Shown here piece by piece: positions 15,998 to 24,734 of a stretch of 64,000 nucleotides of DNA. The stretch is from assembly GCF_027922265.1 (NCBI RefSeq), contig NZ_BSFI01000021.1:124001-188000 (forward strand). The letters run 5' to 3'. The first letter of the stretch is position 1. Each line of letters begins with the position of its first letter. The translations under genes and the position numbers were made by a program. This stretch comes from Hansschlegelia plantiphila. Its GTDB lineage: Bacteria > Pseudomonadota > Alphaproteobacteria > Rhizobiales > Methylopilaceae. The notes beneath the pieces are model-generated. The model worked only from the letters and a program-made list of their open reading frames with translations. It searched no databases and was not told the origin of the DNA.

Positions 15998-17803
15998 ATG
16001 GCCCCTCCCCTGATGCTGCTCAAAAACATCCGCCTGACTTTCGGCGGCCGCCCGCTGCTCGACGGCGCCGAGATCTCGGTGTCGGCCGGCGAGAGGCTCG
16101 GCCTCGTCGGGCGCAACGGATCGGGCAAGTCGACCCTGCTGAAGATCGCAGCCGGCTCGGTCGAGGCCGACGACGGCGAGCGCTTCCTGCAGCCAGGCGC
16201 GACGGTTCGCTACCTGCCGCAGGAGCCGGACCTGTCGGGCTACAAGAACGTGCGCGCCTATGTGGAGGCGGGCCTCACGCAGGGCGACGACGCCTACCGC
16301 GCGCAGTACCTCATGGAGTCGCTTGGCCTCAGCGGCGACGAGAACCCCACCAGGCTCTCCGGCGGCGAGGCCCGCCGCGCCGCGCTCGCGCGCGCCATCG
16401 CGCCGGAGCCCGACATTCTGCTTCTGGACGAACCCACCAACCATCTCGACCTTCCGGCGATCGAATGGCTCGAGGCCGAGCTGCGCTCGTCGCGCTCGGC
16501 GCTGGTGCTGATCAGCCATGACCGCCGGTTCCTGCAGACGCTGACGCGCGCCACGCTCTGGCTCGACCGCGGCAAGACCCGCCGGCTCGACCAGGGCTTC
16601 GCCGCCTTCGAGGCCTGGCGCGACGAGGCGCTCGCGCAGGAGGAGACCGATCGCCACAAACTCGACCGCCAGATCGAGCGCGAGAAGGACTGGCTGCGCT
16701 ACGGCGTCACCGCGCGGCGCAAGCGCAACATGGGCCGCATGCGCGCGCTCGACGTTCTGCGCGAGACCCGCAGGAACGCGCGGGGCCCGCAGGGGACGGT
16801 GAAGCTCGAGGTGACCGAAGCGGAAAAATCCGGCGCTCTGGTGATCGAGGCGAAGCACGTCGGCAAGTCGTTCGGCGAACGGACGATCGTCTCCGATTTC
16901 TCGATCCGCATCGCACGCGGCGACCGCATCGGCCTCGTCGGCGCGAACGGCGCGGGCAAGACGACGCTGCTCAACCTGCTGACCGGCGCGCTCAGTCCCG
17001 ACCAGGGAACCGTGAAAGTCGGCTCGATCGTCACGATCGCGACCATCGACCAGCGCCGCGCCAGCCTCGACCCCGACATGAGCCTTCGCGACGCGCTCAC
17101 CGGCGGGGGCAGCGACAGCGTCGACGTCGGCGGCCAGACCAAGCACGTCGTCAGCTACATGAAGGACTTCCTGTTCTCGCCGGAGCAGGCCGGCTCGCCG
17201 GTCAAGGCCCTGTCCGGCGGCGAGCGCGGCCGACTGCTGCTCGCCCGGGCGTTGTCGCAGCCGGCGAACCTGCTGGTGCTCGACGAGCCGACCAACGACC
17301 TCGACCTCGAGACCCTCGACCTGCTGCAGGAGATGATCGCCGACTATCCCGGCACCATCCTGCTCGTCAGCCATGACCGCGACTTCCTCGACAGGACCGT
17401 CGGCTCCGTGGTCGTCGCGGAGGGCGAGGGCCACTGGGTCGAATACGCCGGCGGCTATTCCGACATGGTCGCCCAGCGTGGCCGCGGCGTCGACGCGAGG
17501 GCGGCCGCGGCCGGAGCCGAACGCGAGCGTCAGGCGTCCGCGGGCCAGACGTCTCCGACGTCGCGCAAGAAGCTCTCCTTCAAGGATCAGCACGCCCTCG
17601 ACAGTTTGCCCCAGCAGATCAAGAAGCTCGACGCCGAGATCGCGAAGCTCGAGAAGCGCCTCGCCGACCCCGCGCTCTACGCCCGCGACCCCGCGGCCTT
17701 CGCGTCGGCGACCGAGGCGCTGACCAGGGCGCAAGCCCAGCGCTCCGATGCCGAGGATCGCTGGCTCGAGCTCGAGATGATGCGGGAAGAGCTGGCGGGA
17801 TAG
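15998..17803 (+). CDS. uup: ABC-F family ATPase, Uup-like
   Basis: A 601-residue soluble ABC-F protein with two ATPase domains. Walker A motifs are GRNGSGKST (about 39-47) and GANGAGKTT (about 314-322); LSGGEARRA and LSGGERGRL are the signatures, with LLDEPTNHLD and VLDEPTNDLD the Walker B regions. The linker between the domains holds the charged ABC-F interdomain segment, and residues about 525-595 form a C-terminal coiled coil as in Uup. ABC-F proteins act on the ribosome; Uup also influences DNA transposition and ribosome assembly. Followed 39 bases later by an rRNA/tRNA methyltransferase gene, a fitting neighbour. Confidence 0.92.
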   Translation: MAPPLMLLKNIRLTFGGRPLLDGAEISVSAGERLGLVGRNGSGKSTLLKIAAGSVEADDGERFLQPGATVRYLPQEPDLSGYKNVRAYVEAGLTQGDDAYRAQYLMESLGLSGDENPTRLSGGEARRAALARAIAPEPDILLLDEPTNHLDLPAIEWLEAELRSSRSALVLISHDRRFLQTLTRATLWLDRGKTRRLDQGFAAFEAWRDEALAQEETDRHKLDRQIEREKDWLRYGVTARRKRNMGRMRALDVLRETRRNARGPQGTVKLEVTEAEKSGALVIEAKHVGKSFGERTIVSDFSIRIARGDRIGLVGANGAGKTTLLNLLTGALSPDQGTVKVGSIVTIATIDQRRASLDPDMSLRDALTGGGSDSVDVGGQTKHVVSYMKDFLFSPEQAGSPVKALSGGERGRLLLARALSQPANLLVLDEPTNDLDLETLDLLQEMIADYPGTILLVSHDRDFLDRTVGSVVVAEGEGHWVEYAGGYSDMVAQRGRGVDARAAAAGAERERQASAGQTSPTSRKKLSFKDQHALDSLPQQIKKLDAEIAKLEKRLADPALYARDPAAFASATEALTRAQAQRSDAEDRWLELEMMREELAG

Positions 17804-17842
17804 GCGAGACACCCGCGACGCCTGACGCAAGCGGAGCGAGCA

Positions 17843-18670
17843 GTGCCCCTCATCGCCATCTCCGACCCCGACGACCCCCGCATCGCCGCCTACCACGCGG
17901 TGCGCGAGCGCGACGTCGTCGGCCGCGGCGAACGCTTCGTCGCGGAGGGCGAGGTTGTGCTGCGCCTGCTCGTCGGCGACGCCTCGCGCCATGCGATCGA
18001 AAGCGCGCTGATCGCGGAAACGCGCGTCGAGGCGCTGGCGGCGGAACTGGCCCGCGTGCCGCCGGAGACGCCGGTCTATGTCGCGGGCCAGACCGTGATG
18101 GACGCCATCGTCGGGTTCCAGATCCACCGCGGCGTGCTGGCGATCGGCCGCCGCGCGCCTGCGCTCAACTCAGTCTCGCTGCTGGCGCGTCTTCCGCAGA
18201 CGGCGGTGGTCGTCGCCCTCGTCGGCGTCTCGAACCACGACAATGTCGGCGGCGTGTTCCGCAACGCCGCCGCCTTCGGCGCCGACGCGGTGCTGCTCGA
18301 CGGCTCCTCATGCGACCCGCTCTATCGCAAGGCGATCCGCGTCTCGGTCGGCGCGAGCCTCGTCATGCCGTTTACGCGCGGCGGCTCGGGCGAGGCGCTC
18401 GTCGACGCGCTCGACGCCGCCGGCTTCGAGACGCTCGCGCTCAGCCCGGCCGGAGACCGCACGCTTGAAACCGTCACGCCGGCGGCCCGCGCCGCCCTGT
18501 TGCTCGGCGCGGAAGGGCCTGGCCTGCCTGCGGCGCTGATGGCGCGAACGAGGACGGTGAGCATCGCGATGGCGCCCGGCTTCGACAGCCTCAACGTCGC
18601 GACCACCAGCGGCATCGCGCTCTATGCGGTCACGCGGGGCAAAGCGCCCAAATTTAGAACGCGCAGATAG
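17843..18670 (+). CDS. SpoU/TrmH family RNA 2'-O-methyltransferase
   Basis: A 275-residue RNA methyltransferase starting at GTG. The SpoU domain (about 115-270) shows the trefoil-knot motifs: VSNHDNVGGVFRNAAAFGAD (motif 1, with the Asn and Arg that matter for catalysis), LLGAEGPGLP (motif 2) and SLNVATTSGIALY (motif 3). The N-terminal 110 residues form a substrate-binding L30e-like domain, AEGEVVLRLL included. It methylates a ribose 2'-OH in tRNA or rRNA, using S-adenosylmethionine; the target nucleotide cannot be read from sequence. Probably co-transcribed with the ABC-F gene. Confidence 0.92.
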   Translation: MPLIAISDPDDPRIAAYHAVRERDVVGRGERFVAEGEVVLRLLVGDASRHAIESALIAETRVEALAAELARVPPETPVYVAGQTVMDAIVGFQIHRGVLAIGRRAPALNSVSLLARLPQTAVVVALVGVSNHDNVGGVFRNAAAFGADAVLLDGSSCDPLYRKAIRVSVGASLVMPFTRGGSGEALVDALDAAGFETLALSPAGDRTLETVTPAARAALLLGAEGPGLPAALMARTRTVSIAMAPGFDSLNVATTSGIALYAVTRGKAPKFRTRR

Positions 18671-18671
18671 C

Positions 18672-18794
18672 CGTCATTCCGGCCGAAGCGCCGGAATCCA
18701 GACGCGCAACGGGGATTGAATTAACGTGGCCCGCGCGAGCGCCACTTGGTTCAGCCGAGGCGCGTCTGGATTCCGGGCCAAGCCCGGAATGACG
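18672..18794. repeat. Long inverted repeat of REP/palindromic type
   Basis: Left arm 18672-18706 and right arm 18761-18794 are near-perfect inverted copies (CGTCATTCCGG...CCAGACGCG against CGCGTCTGG...CCGGAATGACG), and each arm itself contains a small CCGG-type palindrome. The loop is 54 bases. It fills the convergent gap between the methyltransferase and recQ and may serve as a bidirectional terminator. Such ATTCCGG/GGAATCCAGACG elements are common between genes in Rhizobiales genomes. Confidence 0.85.
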
Positions 18795-18797
18795 AGC

Positions 18798-20636
18798 TCA
18801 CCCGCCCCGGAGAACCTTGAGGAAATAATCCCCGAACGCCTCGAGCTTCGCGGCGCCGACGCCCTTCACCCGCGCCAGCGCGTCCTCGTCCTGCGGGCGG
18901 ACGGCCGCCATCTCCATCAGCGTCTTGTCGGCGAAGATCACATAGGCCGGCACCGCGCGCTTGACCGCTAGCTCCCGGCGCAGCGCCTTGAGCTTGGCGA
19001 GGAGGTCGAGGTCGACGCCTTCGGGCGCCATCGCCTCCGCCGTCATACGCCGCCGCTCGCGCGACTTCGGCTTCGGCTTCGCGATCGAGATCCGCTCCGC
19101 CCCGTCGAGGATGCGCCGCCCCTTCGGCGGGATGGTCAGCCCGCCATAGGCTCCGGTCTCCACCGTGAGAGCGCCCGCAGCGACCAGCTGGCGCAGGATG
19201 GCGCGCCATTCCGCGGCCGGCCTGTCGGCGCCGCGGCCGAACTCCCTGAGCTTGTCGTGGCCGCGCGCCTGAACGGTCTCTGACAGATGCCCGACCGCGA
19301 GCGCCACGACATGCGCTGCGCCGAAGCGCTCGCCGGTGCCGGCGACCAGCCCCAGCAGCAGCCGGGCCTCCGTCGTGCCGTCGACCACCTCCGGCGGATC
19401 GAGGCAGACGTCGCAGTTGCCGCAAGGCTTCGAGGTCTCGCCGAAATAGGCGAGCAGCGTGGCGCGCCGGCAGGCGGTCGTCTCACAGAAGCCGACGAGG
19501 GCGTCGAGCCGCTGCGCCTCCATGCGCTTGCGCTCCGGCGCGCTGTCCTGCTCGTCGATGAAGCGCCTGCGGGTCCGGATGTCCTCCAGCCCATAGAACA
19601 TCAGGGCTTCGGCGGGTTCCCCGTCGCGGCCCGCGCGGCCGATCTCCTGGTAGTAGGCCTCGAGTGAACCCGGCGCGTCGCCGTGCAGCACGAAGCGCAC
19701 GTCCGACTTGTCGATGCCCATGCCGAAGGCGACGGTCGCGACCATCACAACGCCGGGCTCGGCCAGGAACGTCTCCTGCGCGGCGGCGCGGTCGGCGGCG
19801 TCCATGCCGGCGTGATAGGCCAGCGCCTTGACGCCGCGCGCCTGAAGCCGGGCGGTGGTCTCGTCGACCTTCTTGCGCGAGATCCGGTAGATCACGCCGC
19901 TCATCCCCGGCCGGCTCGCGACATAGGCCTCGATCGCCTGACCGACGTCGCGCTTCTCCGCGACAGAGATCGAGATGTTCGGCCGGTCGAAGCCGGCGAC
20001 GAAGGCGTCGGCGCGGCCGTCGAACAGCTTCTGCAGGATGTCGTCCTGCGTCGTCTGGTCGGCGGTGGCGGTGAGCGCGACCATCCGCGCGCCCGGCAGC
20101 GCTTCGCGCGCCTTACCCAGCGACAGATATTCCGCGCGGAAACTGTGGCCCCATTGCGAGACGCAGTGCGCCTCGTCGATCGCGATCAGCGAGACCGGCA
20201 GCCGCGACAGCGCCTGGAGCATGCGCTCGGTCATCAGCCGCTCGGGCGCGAGGTAGAGCAGCTTGGCCTCGCCCGAAGCGACGCGTCGCCAGGAGGCTAC
20301 GTTCTCCTCGCGCGACTTGGCCGAGTGGATCGCCTCGGCCTGCACGCCGTCGAGCAGCAGCCCCGCGACCTGATCCTGCATCAGCGCGATCAGCGGCGAG
20401 ACCACGATGGCGAGCCCGCCCATGACGAGCGCCGGCACCTGGTAACAGAGCGATTTTCCGGCGCCGGTCGGCATGACCGCCAGCACGTCGCGGCCCGCCA
20501 GCAGCGCGTCGATCACACGCTCCTGACCGGGGCGGAACTCGTCGAATCCGAACGCCTGCTTCAGCACGCGCCGCTTCTCGTCCTCGAGCGCGGGCGGCAG
20601 GCCGGAGGGTCTCTGGGCGAGGGCGAGCGCGGTCAT
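18798..20636 (-). CDS. recQ: ATP-dependent DNA helicase RecQ
   Basis: A 612-residue RecQ helicase, which unwinds DNA 3'-5' in recombination and repair. Helicase motifs: RPGQERVIDALL (motif 0), MPTGAGKSLCYQ (Walker A), IDEAHCVSQWGHSFR (motif II with the aromatic loop), and VATVAFGMGIDKSDVR. The zinc-binding four-cysteine region follows (CRRATLLAYFGE, CGNCDVC), then a winged helix, and an HRDC domain at the C-terminus (about 535-612). Length and domain set are those of bacterial RecQ. Its stop lies only four bases beyond the large inverted repeat. Confidence 0.97.
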   Translation of the reverse strand: MTALALAQRPSGLPPALEDEKRRVLKQAFGFDEFRPGQERVIDALLAGRDVLAVMPTGAGKSLCYQVPALVMGGLAIVVSPLIALMQDQVAGLLLDGVQAEAIHSAKSREENVASWRRVASGEAKLLYLAPERLMTERMLQALSRLPVSLIAIDEAHCVSQWGHSFRAEYLSLGKAREALPGARMVALTATADQTTQDDILQKLFDGRADAFVAGFDRPNISISVAEKRDVGQAIEAYVASRPGMSGVIYRISRKKVDETTARLQARGVKALAYHAGMDAADRAAAQETFLAEPGVVMVATVAFGMGIDKSDVRFVLHGDAPGSLEAYYQEIGRAGRDGEPAEALMFYGLEDIRTRRRFIDEQDSAPERKRMEAQRLDALVGFCETTACRRATLLAYFGETSKPCGNCDVCLDPPEVVDGTTEARLLLGLVAGTGERFGAAHVVALAVGHLSETVQARGHDKLREFGRGADRPAAEWRAILRQLVAAGALTVETGAYGGLTIPPKGRRILDGAERISIAKPKPKSRERRRMTAEAMAPEGVDLDLLAKLKALRRELAVKRAVPAYVIFADKTLMEMAAVRPQDEDALARVKGVGAAKLEAFGDYFLKVLRGG

Positions 20637-20692
20637 GAGCGCCGGACGTTATGGGATTCTCGGGTACCGCGCGACCGGCTTCGGGCCGTTCT

Positions 20693-20714
20693 CCCCTCCC
20701 CTTGCAGGGAGGGG
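20693..20714. terminator. Hairpin between pcuC and recQ
   Basis: CCCCTCCC (20693-20700) pairs with GGGAGGGG (20707-20714) over a six-base loop. It lies downstream of pcuC on the minus strand and ahead of recQ. No T-run follows, so termination strength is uncertain. Confidence 0.45.
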
Positions 20715-20743
20715 ATCGGCCATCCGGCTCGTCGAGCCGAGCG

Positions 20744-21250
20744 CTATTTTGCGTGGTCCATGTGGTCCATGCCGCTCATGTCGGGCGCGGACTTAGGAGT
20801 GGCGCCGGCCGCCTCGACGGCGAACTCGACATCGACCGCGCCGGCCTTCTCGAAGGTCAGCGCGCCCTTGACGCGCTCGCCCTGCCTGAGCGGCTGCTTC
20901 AGGCCGACGAACATCACGTGCCTTCCGCCGGGCGCGAACTCGAGTGTCTCGCCGGGCTTGATCTCGAGCCCGCCTTCGATCGACCGCATCTTCGCGACGC
21001 CGTCGTCGATCGTGGTCTCGTGCATCTCCGCCTTGTCGGCGAAGGGCGCGGAGACCGAGACCAGACGATCCGGCGTCGAGCCGTGATTGGTGACGGTGAA
21101 GTAGCCGCCGCCGATCTTGGCGCCGGGGACGGTCGCCCGCGACCAGGGGTGGCCGATCAGGAGATCGCCGGCCTTGTATTCATGGGCGGCTGCGGCGCCG
21201 GCGACGAGGACGCCAAGGGCGGCGACGGCGGCGAACAGGAATCGGGACAT
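20744..21250 (-). CDS. PCu(A)C periplasmic copper chaperone
   Basis: A 168-residue exported protein. Residues 1-22 are a signal peptide (MSRFLFAAVAALG... ending AAAAH). The PCu(A)C domain carries the copper ligands in the H(M)X10MX21HXM order: EMHETTIDDGVAKM, then RHVMF. These proteins hand Cu(I) to cytochrome oxidase Cu centres in the periplasm. A Met/His tail (MSGMDHMDH) adds further soft-metal ligands. The start at 21250 was chosen because it begins the signal peptide. A DUF2946 gene lies 67 bases upstream on the same strand, forming a copper pair. Confidence 0.93.
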   Translation of the reverse strand: MSRFLFAAVAALGVLVAGAAAAHEYKAGDLLIGHPWSRATVPGAKIGGGYFTVTNHGSTPDRLVSVSAPFADKAEMHETTIDDGVAKMRSIEGGLEIKPGETLEFAPGGRHVMFVGLKQPLRQGERVKGALTFEKAGAVDVEFAVEAAGATPKSAPDMSGMDHMDHAK

Positions 21251-21317
21251 TTCGGAAGCTCCAGACGGCCGGGTCCATGACCTCTCGCCGTTATGACGGT
21301 CTGACGGAACAATAAGG

Positions 21318-21674
21318 TCAGACCGGCTGCGGCGGCCCCCGCGCCGCATGCGGGACGTGAACCCCCGCATAGGCTTCGCCCCCCGGCGCCGGCTCTGCGG
21401 CGCAACCACGTGTGAGGAGCGGCAGAGCGTCCGGCGGCGGAGAGGCCGCGAGCGCGCTTGCGCCGGCCATCCGGCAGAGATCGGCGCAGACGCCGTCATG
21501 ACCGGACGGCGCGTCGCCGCCGCCCGCGTTCAGGCACAGCACGGCCGCCGTGTCGCCGGTCGCGAGGCGGGCTGCGTGCGCGCCCATCGCGGAGGCGCCG
21601 AGCACGGCCCACACCGCGAACAGGTAGCCCGCGAGCAGGCTGAAGGCGCGGCGGTGGCGCAGACGCAGGATCAT
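21318..21674 (-). CDS. DUF2946-like small membrane or exported protein
   Basis: A 118-residue protein beginning MILRLRHRR, with one hydrophobic helix at about 12-34 that may be a signal anchor. The mature part has spaced cysteines (VLCLN, VCADLCRMAG, RGCAAEP), an arrangement seen in DUF2946 proteins found near copper chaperones and TonB receptors. The assignment is from pattern and from the neighbouring PCu(A)C gene; it is not secure. Its start is seven bases after the tilS stop, so it continues the tilS transcript. Confidence 0.65.
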   Translation of the reverse strand: MILRLRHRRAFSLLAGYLFAVWAVLGASAMGAHAARLATGDTAAVLCLNAGGGDAPSGHDGVCADLCRMAGASALAASPPPDALPLLTRGCAAEPAPGGEAYAGVHVPHAARGPPQPV

Positions 21675-21681
21675 CGAGCCG

Positions 21682-22704
21682 TCATAGACCCGGCGATGTT
21701 TTCGCGCCACCGTCGCGGCGCGGGGGCGCGGGCCGCACGGTCGCGGCGCCGTCCGCCCACGCCACGCGGGCGCCGGCGAGGGTCGCGGCCCCCTCGGGGT
21801 CCCGCGCGATGCGCCGAGCCAGCCGCTCGAGCCGCTCAAGCCTGATGCGCCCGCCGCCGACGAGCGCGAGCGCGCGGCCGAGCAGGCGCAGCCGGATCTC
21901 GTCGGGCAAGGCCGCGGCGCCCGGCGCGATCGTCCAGCCCGCGGCGTCCTGTCCGAGGAGGAGGCGCGCGGCGTCGTCGGTCGCGGTTTCGAGCGCGGCG
22001 TCCGCCCGGGCCATGCGGCCCGCAAGCACGCCGAGTCTCGCGGCCGTCAGCCCCTCGCGGGCGAGCGCGTCGCGGGCCGCGCGCAGCCGGGCGCGGGCAA
22101 AACGGCCGTCGACGTTCATTGCGTCTTCGAACCACGCGATCCCGCGCGCCTCGAGGGTCGCGACCAGCCTCCGCTTCGCAACCCCGAGCAGCGGGCGGAC
22201 ATGACGGACGCCGTCGCGAAACGTCTCGCCGCGCATCCCGGCGAGGCCTGACGGCCCGCTGCCGGCGGCGAGCCGCATCAGCACCGTCTCGGCCTGATCG
22301 TCGAGGGTGTGGGCGGTCGCGATCGCGTCGGCCCCGATCGCACGGGCATGGGCGGCGAGCGCCGCATAACGCAGATCACGGGCGCGCTCCTCGATCCGCG
22401 ACGCCGAAGCGACCGGCGCGGGCAGCCGGGCGTGGGAAAGGCCCAAGCGAGCGGAGAGCGCGGCGACCCCGGCGATTTCGCGGTCCGCCTCGGCCCTGAG
22501 CGCATGGTCGACGGTCGCGACCGACAGCCTCGCTCCGTCTTCGCCTGCCCATTCCGCCGCGAGCACGAGCAGCGCCGTCGAATCCGCGCCGCCGGAGACC
22601 GCAAGCAGGACGTGACGCGCCGGGAAGAAGGCGCCGAACAGCGCCGCGGCTTCCGCAGGCGCCACGGCGTCGGAGATGGGGATGGGGTCGAGGCGGTCGA
22701 GCAT
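21682..22704 (-). CDS. tilS: tRNA(Ile)-lysidine synthase
   Basis: A 340-residue TilS, which changes the wobble cytidine of tRNA-Ile(CAU) to lysidine so that it reads AUA. The PP-loop ATP pyrophosphatase motif SGGADSTALL (about 35-44) is clear, followed by VDHALRAEAD, and the AHTLDDQAETVLMRLAAGSG motif typical of TilS. The C-terminal region is short compared with enterobacterial TilS, normal in alphaproteobacteria. ATG 22704 chosen as first start after cpoB. In many alphaproteobacteria ftsH follows tilS; here copper genes do. Confidence 0.95.
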   Translation of the reverse strand: MLDRLDPIPISDAVAPAEAAALFGAFFPARHVLLAVSGGADSTALLVLAAEWAGEDGARLSVATVDHALRAEADREIAGVAALSARLGLSHARLPAPVASASRIEERARDLRYAALAAHARAIGADAIATAHTLDDQAETVLMRLAAGSGPSGLAGMRGETFRDGVRHVRPLLGVAKRRLVATLEARGIAWFEDAMNVDGRFARARLRAARDALAREGLTAARLGVLAGRMARADAALETATDDAARLLLGQDAAGWTIAPGAAALPDEIRLRLLGRALALVGGGRIRLERLERLARRIARDPEGAATLAGARVAWADGAATVRPAPPRRDGGAKTSPGL

Positions 22705-22760
22705 CGGGCGAGAGTAGCGCGTCGCCCGGCTGGAGCGGAGTCCGGCGTTGGACCTGCGCC

Positions 22761-23825
22761 TCAGCAGGCGATGCGCTTCAGCTCGCGGTCGGACTGCGGC
22801 TTGATGCGGGCGTATTTCTTGCCGGCCTCGGCGATCGCGGCGCAGGCCTGTTCCTTCTGGCCCATGCCGTTCAGCGACATGCCGAGCTTCAGCATGCTCT
22901 CCGGCGCCTTCGCCGACTGCGGGGCGGAATTGTAGATGGCGAGGAAGCTCTCGGCCGCGTCGGTGTATTTCTTGCGCTGGTAGAGGCTCTCGCCCAGCCA
23001 GTACTGCGCCTCGGGCGCCTTGGCGTCCTTCGGATAGGTCCGCAGGAAGTCGCGGAACGTGGCCTCCGCCTGCCCGTAATCGCCGCGCTGGATGAAGCCG
23101 ACGCCGAGGTCGAACTGGTCGCGCGCGCCGCCGGAGCCGGCGGTGACGGTGGGGGGCGGACCGCGGTCCGCCATGCGGCCGCCGCCGTCGTCTCCGCCGG
23201 CCGTGCTGCGGCCGACGCCGGGGGGAGAGATGCGCATCGGCCCGTTCGGGTCGTCGCCGGGGCCGTCGATCAGGCCGCCGATGGCGTCGGCGTTCCCCCG
23301 GCCGCCGCCTAGGCTTGAGGGCGGCGCGCCGGGACCGCTCGGTCCGCCGGCCGGGCCGCCGCGCGAGCTGTCCGTCGAGGCGGTGGACGGACCGGAATCG
23401 CCGAGATCGCCGCGCTTGGCCGGCTTCGCCCCGCCGCCGCCCTTGCCGTTCTCGATGTCCTGGAAGCGATAGTCGACGTCGCCCTGAAAACGCTTCAGGC
23501 CCTCGTCGTTCTTCTTCGACTGGTATTCGAGCTGCTCGAGGCGCCCGTTCAGCGTGCGCATCTGGTTCTCGATGCGGTCGAGCCGCACCGCGACGTCCGC
23601 CATCGAGGACTGGGCCGGCTCGACATTGCTCGCGCCCGTGTCGGGCGCATCGCGCGCGCCTAAGAAAGCGAGCTTCTGCTCGACGCCCGTCACGCGCTGC
23701 TCGAGCCAGGACGGCGCGGGGTCGCGCCCCGGGTCCTGCGCGAAAGCAGCGGTCGACGACGCCCAGGCGAGGCCCAGTCCGAGGGCGATGCTTCGGGCGG
23801 GCGAGAGGCGCGAAAGGTCGAGCAT
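22761..23825 (-). CDS. cpoB: Tol-Pal system protein CpoB (YbgF)
   Basis: A 354-residue periplasmic protein coordinating outer-membrane constriction with peptidoglycan synthesis. A signal peptide covers about 1-30 (MLDLSRLSPARS... AFA), then a coiled coil for trimerisation (about 75-115, RIENQMRTLNGRLEQLEYQ), an unusually long Gly/Pro/Ser low-complexity linker (about 120-220), and a C-terminal TPR domain (about 235-350: DQFDLGVGFIQRGDYGQAE, EAQYWLGESLYQRKKY). A TTG 36 bases upstream would lengthen the N-terminus but the signal peptide favours ATG 23825. Conserved position after pal. Confidence 0.93.
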   Translation of the reverse strand: MLDLSRLSPARSIALGLGLAWASSTAAFAQDPGRDPAPSWLEQRVTGVEQKLAFLGARDAPDTGASNVEPAQSSMADVAVRLDRIENQMRTLNGRLEQLEYQSKKNDEGLKRFQGDVDYRFQDIENGKGGGGAKPAKRGDLGDSGPSTASTDSSRGGPAGGPSGPGAPPSSLGGGRGNADAIGGLIDGPGDDPNGPMRISPPGVGRSTAGGDDGGGRMADRGPPPTVTAGSGGARDQFDLGVGFIQRGDYGQAEATFRDFLRTYPKDAKAPEAQYWLGESLYQRKKYTDAAESFLAIYNSAPQSAKAPESMLKLGMSLNGMGQKEQACAAIAEAGKKYARIKPQSDRELKRIAC

Positions 23826-23903
23826 GTGAGGAGAAGATCCCGGCCGAGAATGCGGTGGCAAGCCCCAAAGCCGCTAATCTGTCAGTTCGGCCGAATTAGG
23901 GCT

Positions 23904-23941
23904 GATTCCGGCGGCCTCCGCCAGTGGCGGCCGCCGGAATC
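23904..23941 (-). terminator. Strong hairpin after pal
   Basis: GATTCCGGCGGCC (23904-23916) is perfectly complementary to GGCCGCCGGAATC (23929-23941) around a 12-base loop. It lies 11 bases beyond the pal stop on the minus strand. No T-run follows, so it may be an attenuator or an RNA-stabilising hairpin rather than a full terminator. Confidence 0.55.
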
Positions 23942-23951
23942 ATGCGTCGGA

Positions 23952-24473
23952 TCAGTATCCGGCGGCGCCGCCGAGCACGGTGACCGCGCGACGGTTCTGC
24001 GACCAGCAGGAGATGTCGTCGCAAACCGCGACCGGCCGCTCCTTGCCATAGGAGATCGTCTTGATGCGGCCGCCGCCGACGCCGCGCGCGGCGAGGTAGT
24101 CGCGGGTGACCTGGCTGCGGCGGGCGCCCAGCGCGAAGTTGTATTCGCGGGTGCCGCGCTCGTCGGCGTGGCCTTCGACCGTGATGGCGTAGCGCGGATA
24201 GCGGGAGAGCCACGAGGCCTGCTTGTCGAGAATCGAGCGGGCGGTCGAGGTGAGCTCGGTCGAGTCCGTCTCGAAGAAGACGCGGTCGCCGACGTTCACG
24301 ACGAAGTCCTGGGTGCTGCCCGGAGGGCCGCCGCGGCCGCCATTGGCGCCGTAGCCGCCATTGGCGCCGTCCAGTCCATCACCCGTCTTCTTGGCGCAAG
24401 CGCCGAGAAGCATCACCGCGCAGAGCGCCGCAGCGATCTTCCCGGCCTTGCCGATACGCATGGTACGCGTCAT
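23952..24473 (-). CDS. pal: Peptidoglycan-associated lipoprotein Pal
   Basis: A 173-residue outer-membrane lipoprotein. The signal peptide ends in the lipobox LLGAC, with Cys25 the lipidated residue. A Gly/Asn-rich linker (about 35-50) precedes an OmpA-like domain with the peptidoglycan-binding motif TVEGHADERGTREYNFALGARR. Pal ties the outer membrane to the cell wall and works with TolB. Start ATG 24473 is supported by AAGGAG nine bases upstream. The 261-base gap to tolB may carry a separate pal promoter. Confidence 0.96.
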   Translation of the reverse strand: MTRTMRIGKAGKIAAALCAVMLLGACAKKTGDGLDGANGGYGANGGRGGPPGSTQDFVVNVGDRVFFETDSTELTSTARSILDKQASWLSRYPRYAITVEGHADERGTREYNFALGARRSQVTRDYLAARGVGGGRIKTISYGKERPVAVCDDISCWSQNRRAVTVLGGAAGY

Positions 24474-24734
24474 GCCCGATAACTCCTTGTGGCATCCGGA
24501 TGAGCGATCCATAGCAGTCTCCCCGTTAACCGAAGGTTCCGTTAGGCTTAAGAAGCCCTTTATTTCAGAAATTCCGGGCTTCGACCGCCCTCTACCTGCC
24601 GCGCGAACGCGACGCGAACATGGCCGAAGCGTGGGGCCGCGCAGATTGGGCGCGGGTGAGTCCGAGAGGACACAGGCGCCGGCTCCCCCTCCCCCAAGGG
24701 CAAGGGAAGCTGGAAGGGTCGCGCGCCAGAGGCT

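Noticed and set aside
13868..18127. Very long open frame (1419 codons) on the minus strand
   Set aside because: It lies fully antisense to nepR, ecfG, the kinase, the ABC-F gene and the methyltransferase, all of which have clear motifs. The translated sequence is Arg/Ala/Gly-rich and has no domain. Long antisense frames are common in high-GC DNA.
21682..23868. Single 728-residue protein joining cpoB and tilS
   Set aside because: The frame runs into cpoB in a shadow frame. tilS starts normally at 22704 and cpoB is in another frame with its own motifs.
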